Part shown: positions 6,836-10,281 of the stretch, piece after piece | Numbering within the stretch: position 1 is the stretch's first letter | Layout: each line of letters begins with the position of its first letter | Notes under the pieces: model-generated | Databases searched by the model: none | Told to the model about the DNA's origin: nothing | What the model saw: only the letters and a program-made list of their open reading frames with translations | Source of the DNA: Thermodesulfobacteriota bacterium | Lineage (GTDB): Bacteria; Desulfobacterota; Thermodesulfobacteria; Thermodesulfobacteriales; Thermodesulfobacteriaceae | Length of the DNA: 10,281 nucleotides | Direction: 5' to 3' | Assembly: GCA_003641645.1 (NCBI GenBank) | Contig: QNAZ01000015.1 | Span: 1 to 10,281, forward strand | Translations under genes and position numbers: made by a program

Positions 6836-6840
6836 AATCC

Positions 6841-7629
6841 TTAATGAATTCTGAAAACTTTTTCAAGCACTCTTTCAGCAATGTGCTCTAAAATTTTTTG
6901 CTTTTTAGAAGAGTTAAATACCTCTATCAAGTTTTCAGTCTTAGAAAGCTCTTTTAATACAGGAATTTCAAACAGAAGACTCAATTTTTGTTTGCTTAAA
7001 AATTCTTGAAAAGAGGTTTCATCTTCAAAAAAATCAGACATATTTTTTACTACTCCTAAAACAGGGATGTTATTTTCTTTAAGAATGGCTAAGGTTCTTT
7101 TAGCATCAGAAATAGCTAATTTATGAGGAGTAGTAACTAATATAAATCCTTCAGGATTAAAAAGATCAAGCATGGTAAGAAAAATATCACCTGTTCCAGG
7201 AGGCAGATCAAGGATTAAAAAATCTAAAGGTCCCCATTCTACTTTTTGAATAAGCTCCTGAAGTAGTTTAGAAGCCATAAGTCCTCTCATAAAAATAGGT
7301 TCCTTTTCAGAGATCATTAAAGCTAAGCTTATTATTTTTATATTATAAGAACTTACAGGTTTTATTTTTCCAAATTCTATAAAGGGTTTCTTCTTTTCTA
7401 TTCCTAATACCAAATTTATATTAGGTCCATAAAAATCAAGATCAAAAATACCAACTAAATAACCAGCTTTTTTTAAAGCAAGAGCTAATATAGCAGAAAT
7501 AGTAGTTTTACCAACTCCTCCTTTTCCACTTCCTACAGCTAAAGTAAAACGAACATCTTTTATTCCTGTATGTTTTTTAAATTCTTTTTTAAAAAATTTT
7601 TCAGCTGAAGGACAGGTTTTTTCTTCCAT
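6841..7629 (-). CDS. Mrp/NBP35-family P-loop ATPase lacking the CxxC cluster motif
   Basis: A 262-residue MinD/ParA-like ATPase. The deviant Walker A GSGKGGVGKTT (33-43), FDLDFYGPN (62-70), the FMRGLMASKLLQEL segment (113-126), WGPLDFLILDLPPGTGD (132-148) and GVVKNMS (192-198) are the signatures of Mrp/ApbC, which carries Fe-S clusters to target proteins. In standard Mrp a CxxC follows the NMS motif and binds a cluster between two subunits; here that region reads DFFEDETS (199-206) and the whole protein has only one Cys (C6). ATP binding is therefore expected, but standard cluster carriage is not. Loss in this copy, with a full Mrp elsewhere, is one reading; a different cargo, perhaps linked to the DUF364 partner, is another. 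It lies 11 bp after dapB; no good Shine-Dalgarno is seen before the ATG. Confidence 0.85.
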   Translation of the reverse strand: MEEKTCPSAEKFFKKEFKKHTGIKDVRFTLAVGSGKGGVGKTTISAILALALKKAGYLVGIFDLDFYGPNINLVLGIEKKKPFIEFGKIKPVSSYNIKIISLALMISEKEPIFMRGLMASKLLQELIQKVEWGPLDFLILDLPPGTGDIFLTMLDLFNPEGFILVTTPHKLAISDAKRTLAILKENNIPVLGVVKNMSDFFEDETSFQEFLSKQKLSLLFEIPVLKELSKTENLIEVFNSSKKQKILEHIAERVLEKVFRIH

Positions 7630-7640
7630 TTTTTAAAAAA

Positions 7641-8453
7641 TTATAATTCCTTTAAGCCTAAAACATCTTGCATATTATATACTCCGGGAGCTTTATCTAC
7701 AATCCACAAAGCAGCTTTTATAGCTCCACGAGCAAATGTTTCGCGACTGCTTGCCTTGTGAGTAAGTTCCATTCTTTCTCCAATTCCTGCAAAAAGAACT
7801 GTATGTTCTCCTACTATGTCACCTCCTCTTATAGTCTGAATACCAATCTCCTTAGGTGATCTTTCTCCTATATGTCCTTCTCTGCAGAACCTAAAGTCCT
7901 TATCAGATCTACCAAGAACCTGTGCTATAGCATTAGCTAATTTTAAAGCAGTTCCACTGGGAGCATCTTTCTTCATACGATGATGAGCTTCTATTATTTC
8001 TATATCATAACCTTCAGAAAGAACTTTGGCAGTAATTTCAACCAATTTTACAAGAAGATTAACCCCCATGCTCATATTATAATCTTGAACCAAGGGAAAA
8101 TGTTTTTTAGCAAGTTCATGAACTTCTGCCAATTCTTCTTTACTAAAACCTGTTGTTCCAATAACCATTGCTTTTCCATATTTGGCATTAATTCTTGCAT
8201 GTTCAAAAGAAGCCTTGTGAAAAGTAAAATCAATGATTACATCTCCTTTTTCTATAACTTTTTCTAAAGAATTTTCTACAATAATTCCTGTTTTAGGAAG
8301 ACCTACTACTTCTCCTACGTCTTTTCCTACTGCAGGATTTTCTGGATGCTCAAAGGCAGCTACTAAGTCAATTTGAGGATTTTGAAATATTAAATTAATA
8401 ATTGTTTTCCCCATTCTTCCTGCAGCACCTGCTACTATAGCTTTTATTGCCAT
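7641..8453 (-). CDS. dapB: 4-hydroxy-tetrahydrodipicolinate reductase
   Basis: A 270-residue cytoplasmic NAD(P)H enzyme of the diaminopimelate/lysine pathway that reduces the DapA product to tetrahydrodipicolinate. The nucleotide-binding loop GAAGRMG (9-15) is at the N-terminus; E35 follows strand 2, a position linked to NADH use. VIGTTGF (97-103) and YNMSMGVNLL (125-134) are conserved. The catalytic pair H157/H158 lies in IEAHHRMKKDAPSGTA (154-169), which also supplies K162 and the substrate-binding loop. GERSP, IRGGDIVGEHTV (208-219) and LTHKASSR (230-237) confirm the family. Length is standard. The start is fixed by a very strong GGAGGTGA site inside the end of sbcD, and the two coding regions overlap by 10 bp. 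Confidence 0.96.
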   Translation of the reverse strand: MAIKAIVAGAAGRMGKTIINLIFQNPQIDLVAAFEHPENPAVGKDVGEVVGLPKTGIIVENSLEKVIEKGDVIIDFTFHKASFEHARINAKYGKAMVIGTTGFSKEELAEVHELAKKHFPLVQDYNMSMGVNLLVKLVEITAKVLSEGYDIEIIEAHHRMKKDAPSGTALKLANAIAQVLGRSDKDFRFCREGHIGERSPKEIGIQTIRGGDIVGEHTVLFAGIGERMELTHKASSRETFARGAIKAALWIVDKAPGVYNMQDVLGLKEL

Positions 8454-9658
8454 GATTTCACCTCCTCTTTTAAACTCTCATTAAATTCCTTTAAATATTT
8501 TTTAAATATATTAAACAATCTATCTTCAATCTCTTTTCCTTCTATATATTTATAAAAATCTTTAAAAAGCTCTTCTTCATTAAGCTCTATTTTTTTGTTT
8601 TCAAGCAGTTCTTTATCTCCAAATTCATTGCTAAAAGAAAAAGTTTCTTTTTCTTTATCCTCATATTCCAATAATAAAAGATTAGGAAATACAATTTTTA
8701 GCCTTTCAAAAGGATGTAAAACAGGCTCTTTATCCTTAAGAATTACTTTTATATAGGCTTCATCCTTGGAAGAATTTATTAAATCTTTAAAATAACCTTT
8801 TATAACTTTCAGTTTAATTGGAGATTCTAAATAAATAGGCTCCTCTTTAATCAACATATTATTTTTAATCTCAAAAAACCATACTCCTTTTTTATAAATT
8901 GATTCTTCAAAACTATAAGGAAGAATAGAGCCAGAATAAAAAACCTTAGAGGATATTTTTTGAAGTCTATGAAGATGTCCCAAAAGAAGAATATCAAATT
9001 TTTCAAAAAGTTCTAAAGGAAAGACTTCCTCTTTTCCCATAAATTTTAAAGAAACTTCCTCACCAGTGAATATTCCTTTTTCTACAGCAAAGTGTCCGAT
9101 GCAGATATTAGGATGATAAATAGAATTTTTAGTTAAAGTTAAAAGAAGTTCTATCAGATCTTTTAAGATAAGTTGAGATTTCTTATTAAAAAAATCTGAA
9201 AGTGTTTCTTTTTCTTCATTCCATAAGATTTCGATATTTTCTTTAAATTCATAAAGATGAAGATAAGGTAAAATGTAAAAATAAACCTTTTCCCCTTTTT
9301 CATCCCTCCAGATAAAAGGTTCTTTAAAATAAGAGAGATTATCAATCATAAAAAGATAATTGTGTTTAAGGAAATCTTTATATAAAGTGAGTCTTTTAGA
9401 ATCATGGTTCCCAAGAATAAATATAGAAGGAACTTTTTCATTAAAAAGCCAAAAAAGAATTTCTGTAAAAAGTTTTAAAGTTTCAAAATCAGGATTTGGT
9501 TTATCAATTATATCTCCTGTAATTATTAAAAGATCAGGATTTAAGTCTTTTATTAGGTGAAAAAAAATTTTTTCAAAAAAGATAGCTTGTTCTTCAATTA
9601 ATTTTTTTCCACAAAGATTTCTTCCAAGATGCCAATCTGAGGTATGAAGAATTTTCAA
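8444..9658 (-). CDS. sbcD: Exonuclease SbcCD subunit D (Mre11-like nuclease)
   Basis: A 404-residue metallophosphoesterase of the SbcD/Mre11 type, which cuts DNA ends and hairpins together with the SbcC ATPase. All the phosphoesterase motifs are present: D8 and H10 in TSDWHLGR, GDIID (48-52, D49), GNHDS (83-87, N84 and H85), H189 in IGHFAVEKG, and GHLHRLQ (227-233, H228 and H230). YSGSILPYSFEE (241-252) is the typical SbcD segment after the catalytic core. The remaining 150 or so residues are the variable C-terminal DNA- and SbcC-contacting region, here rich in Lys and Glu. Translation starts at TTG with a GAGGA site just upstream, and shares TTGA with the rlmE stop. No sbcC follows: dapB comes next, so SbcC must be encoded elsewhere or be absent. 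Confidence 0.9.
   Translation of the reverse strand: MKILHTSDWHLGRNLCGKKLIEEQAIFFEKIFFHLIKDLNPDLLIITGDIIDKPNPDFETLKLFTEILFWLFNEKVPSIFILGNHDSKRLTLYKDFLKHNYLFMIDNLSYFKEPFIWRDEKGEKVYFYILPYLHLYEFKENIEILWNEEKETLSDFFNKKSQLILKDLIELLLTLTKNSIYHPNICIGHFAVEKGIFTGEEVSLKFMGKEEVFPLELFEKFDILLLGHLHRLQKISSKVFYSGSILPYSFEESIYKKGVWFFEIKNNMLIKEEPIYLESPIKLKVIKGYFKDLINSSKDEAYIKVILKDKEPVLHPFERLKIVFPNLLLLEYEDKEKETFSFSNEFGDKELLENKKIELNEEELFKDFYKYIEGKEIEDRLFNIFKKYLKEFNESLKEEVKSWQ
8458..8465 (-). promoter_or_regulatory. Strong dapB Shine-Dalgarno inside the sbcD 3' end
   Basis: GGAGGTGA on the - strand matches the 16S anti-Shine-Dalgarno over eight bases and lies 4 nt before the dapB ATG. It is the strongest ribosome-binding site in the window, suggesting that dapB is translated more than the flanking genes on the same transcript. 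Confidence 0.8.
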
Positions 9659-10266
9659 GATATCCTCTTTTTATTTAGTTTTTTAAATCCTTGAGCAATA
9701 ATAAAAATTTCTTTACTTTCTTTTCTTGAGCTTTTTGGTTTATAAAGTTTAGCACTTTTGAAGTATTTTTCAATTTGCTTTTTTAATCCTGGGAGTTTTT
9801 CCCCTTCAAATATTTTTACTATAAAGGATCCCCCTTCTTTTAAATAATTGAGAGCTAATTCTAAAGCTCTTTCAACTAATCTTATAGAGCGAACATGATC
9901 TCCAAATTTATCTCCGGTTGTCTTAGGGGCCATATCACTTAAAATAACATCAAATTTCTTTATACCTAAGTTTTTAAAATCATCTTCTGTTAGTTCAAAA
10001 ACATCTTTTTGGAAAAAATAAAAATTTGGATGTTTTATTTTAGCTGGTAGAAGGTCAATCCCGACTACCTTTCCTTTTGAACCTATAATACTTAAAACAT
10101 ATTTAGACCATGATCCTGGAGAAGCCCCCAGATCTAAAACAGTATTTCCTTTTTTAATAATTTTATATTTTTCCTGTATTTCCATAAGTTTAAATACAGA
10201 ACGAGCAGGATACCCTTTTTCTTTAGCTTTTTTAGCCCATTTATCAAACCAGATGTTTTTTCCCAT
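9655..10266 (-). CDS. rlmE: 23S rRNA (uridine-2'-O)-methyltransferase, RlmE/FtsJ family
   Basis: A 203-residue SAM enzyme of the RrmJ/FtsJ family, which methylates the 2'-OH of U2552 (E. coli numbering) in the 23S A-loop and helps late 50S assembly. The K-D-K-E catalytic set is seen as K26 (RSVFKL), D111 (LSDMAP), K151 (IVKIFEG) and E186 (SKEIFIIAQG). The SAM-binding loop is LDLGASPGSWS (45-55), with D71 ending strand 2. Length matches the bacterial family, and the N-terminal WAKKAKEKGYPARS start is typical. No Shine-Dalgarno is visible before the ATG; the window ends 15 bp upstream, so the promoter cannot be judged. It appears to be the first gene seen of the long cluster, and its TGA overlaps the sbcD TTG start. 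Confidence 0.94.
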   Translation of the reverse strand: MGKNIWFDKWAKKAKEKGYPARSVFKLMEIQEKYKIIKKGNTVLDLGASPGSWSKYVLSIIGSKGKVVGIDLLPAKIKHPNFYFFQKDVFELTEDDFKNLGIKKFDVILSDMAPKTTGDKFGDHVRSIRLVERALELALNYLKEGGSFIVKIFEGEKLPGLKKQIEKYFKSAKLYKPKSSRKESKEIFIIAQGFKKLNKKRIS

Positions 10267-10281
10267 ATTTAAATAATACAG

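Noticed and set aside
7668..8267. Two open frames on the + strand (7668..7859 and 7980..8267)
   Set aside because: Both are antisense to dapB. Their translations are Phe/Tyr/Ser-rich, as expected from the reverse of an AT-rich coding region, and match no family.
9163..9560. Open frames at 9163..9345 (- strand) and 9360..9560 (+ strand)
   Set aside because: They are out-of-frame or antisense readings inside sbcD, whose catalytic motifs run through this region.
10267..10281. TATTAT-like box just before rlmE, suggesting a leaderless transcript
   Set aside because: Only 15 bp of upstream sequence is available and no -35 region can be examined; chance matches are frequent in such AT-rich DNA.

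Overview
This is an AT-rich, densely packed bacterial chromosome segment holding twelve protein-coding genes. One is on the + strand (26..604) and eleven are on the - strand. I see no RNA gene, mobile element, CRISPR array or phage gene. The longest stretch without a gene is 78 bp (1353..1430). The low GC, the Lys/Glu/Ile-rich proteins, the frequent 4-bp stop/start overlaps and the mix of diderm-type housekeeping genes suggest a thermophilic, anaerobic, low-GC bacterium. A Thermodesulfobacterium/Caldimicrobium-like lineage (Thermodesulfobacteriota) is my best guess, but this is an inference from style and gene content, not an identification.

Right part (2783..10266, read right to left on the - strand): nine genes run almost without gaps, in the order rlmE, sbcD, dapB, a Mrp-like P-loop ATPase, a DUF4213/DUF364 protein, a 97-residue membrane protein, murI, argD, and a CaCA-family cation exchanger. 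Junctions are mostly 4-bp overlaps (TTGA, ATGA, GTGA) or gaps of 5 to 24 bp, so one transcript with translational coupling is likely. The content mixes rRNA modification (rlmE), DNA-end processing (sbcD without sbcC), lysine/diaminopimelate and peptidoglycan precursors (dapB, murI, possibly argD acting in the DAP branch), arginine synthesis (argD), and a possible metal-handling core (Mrp-like ATPase, DUF364 protein, small membrane protein).

Middle (594..2720): two single genes follow, each with its own visible promoter. One encodes a radical SAM enzyme with an N-terminal cobalamin-binding-type domain, and the other an AHL-lactonase-like metallo-beta-lactamase-fold hydrolase. Each promoter carries an inverted repeat, one across the -10 box and one centred on the -35 region, so both may be regulated.

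Left part (26..604): a small SAM-dependent methyltransferase with a His-rich N-terminus faces the hydrolase gene. The two coding regions overlap tail to tail by 11 bp.

No complete unknown system is evident. The points most worth a second look are: the Mrp-like protein that lacks the Fe-S cysteine pair and sits directly beside a DUF364 protein and an orphan membrane protein; the lactonase-like enzyme that has lost its bridging Asp and has a Cys nearby; a glutamate racemase with a changed first catalytic motif; and the two promoter dyads.
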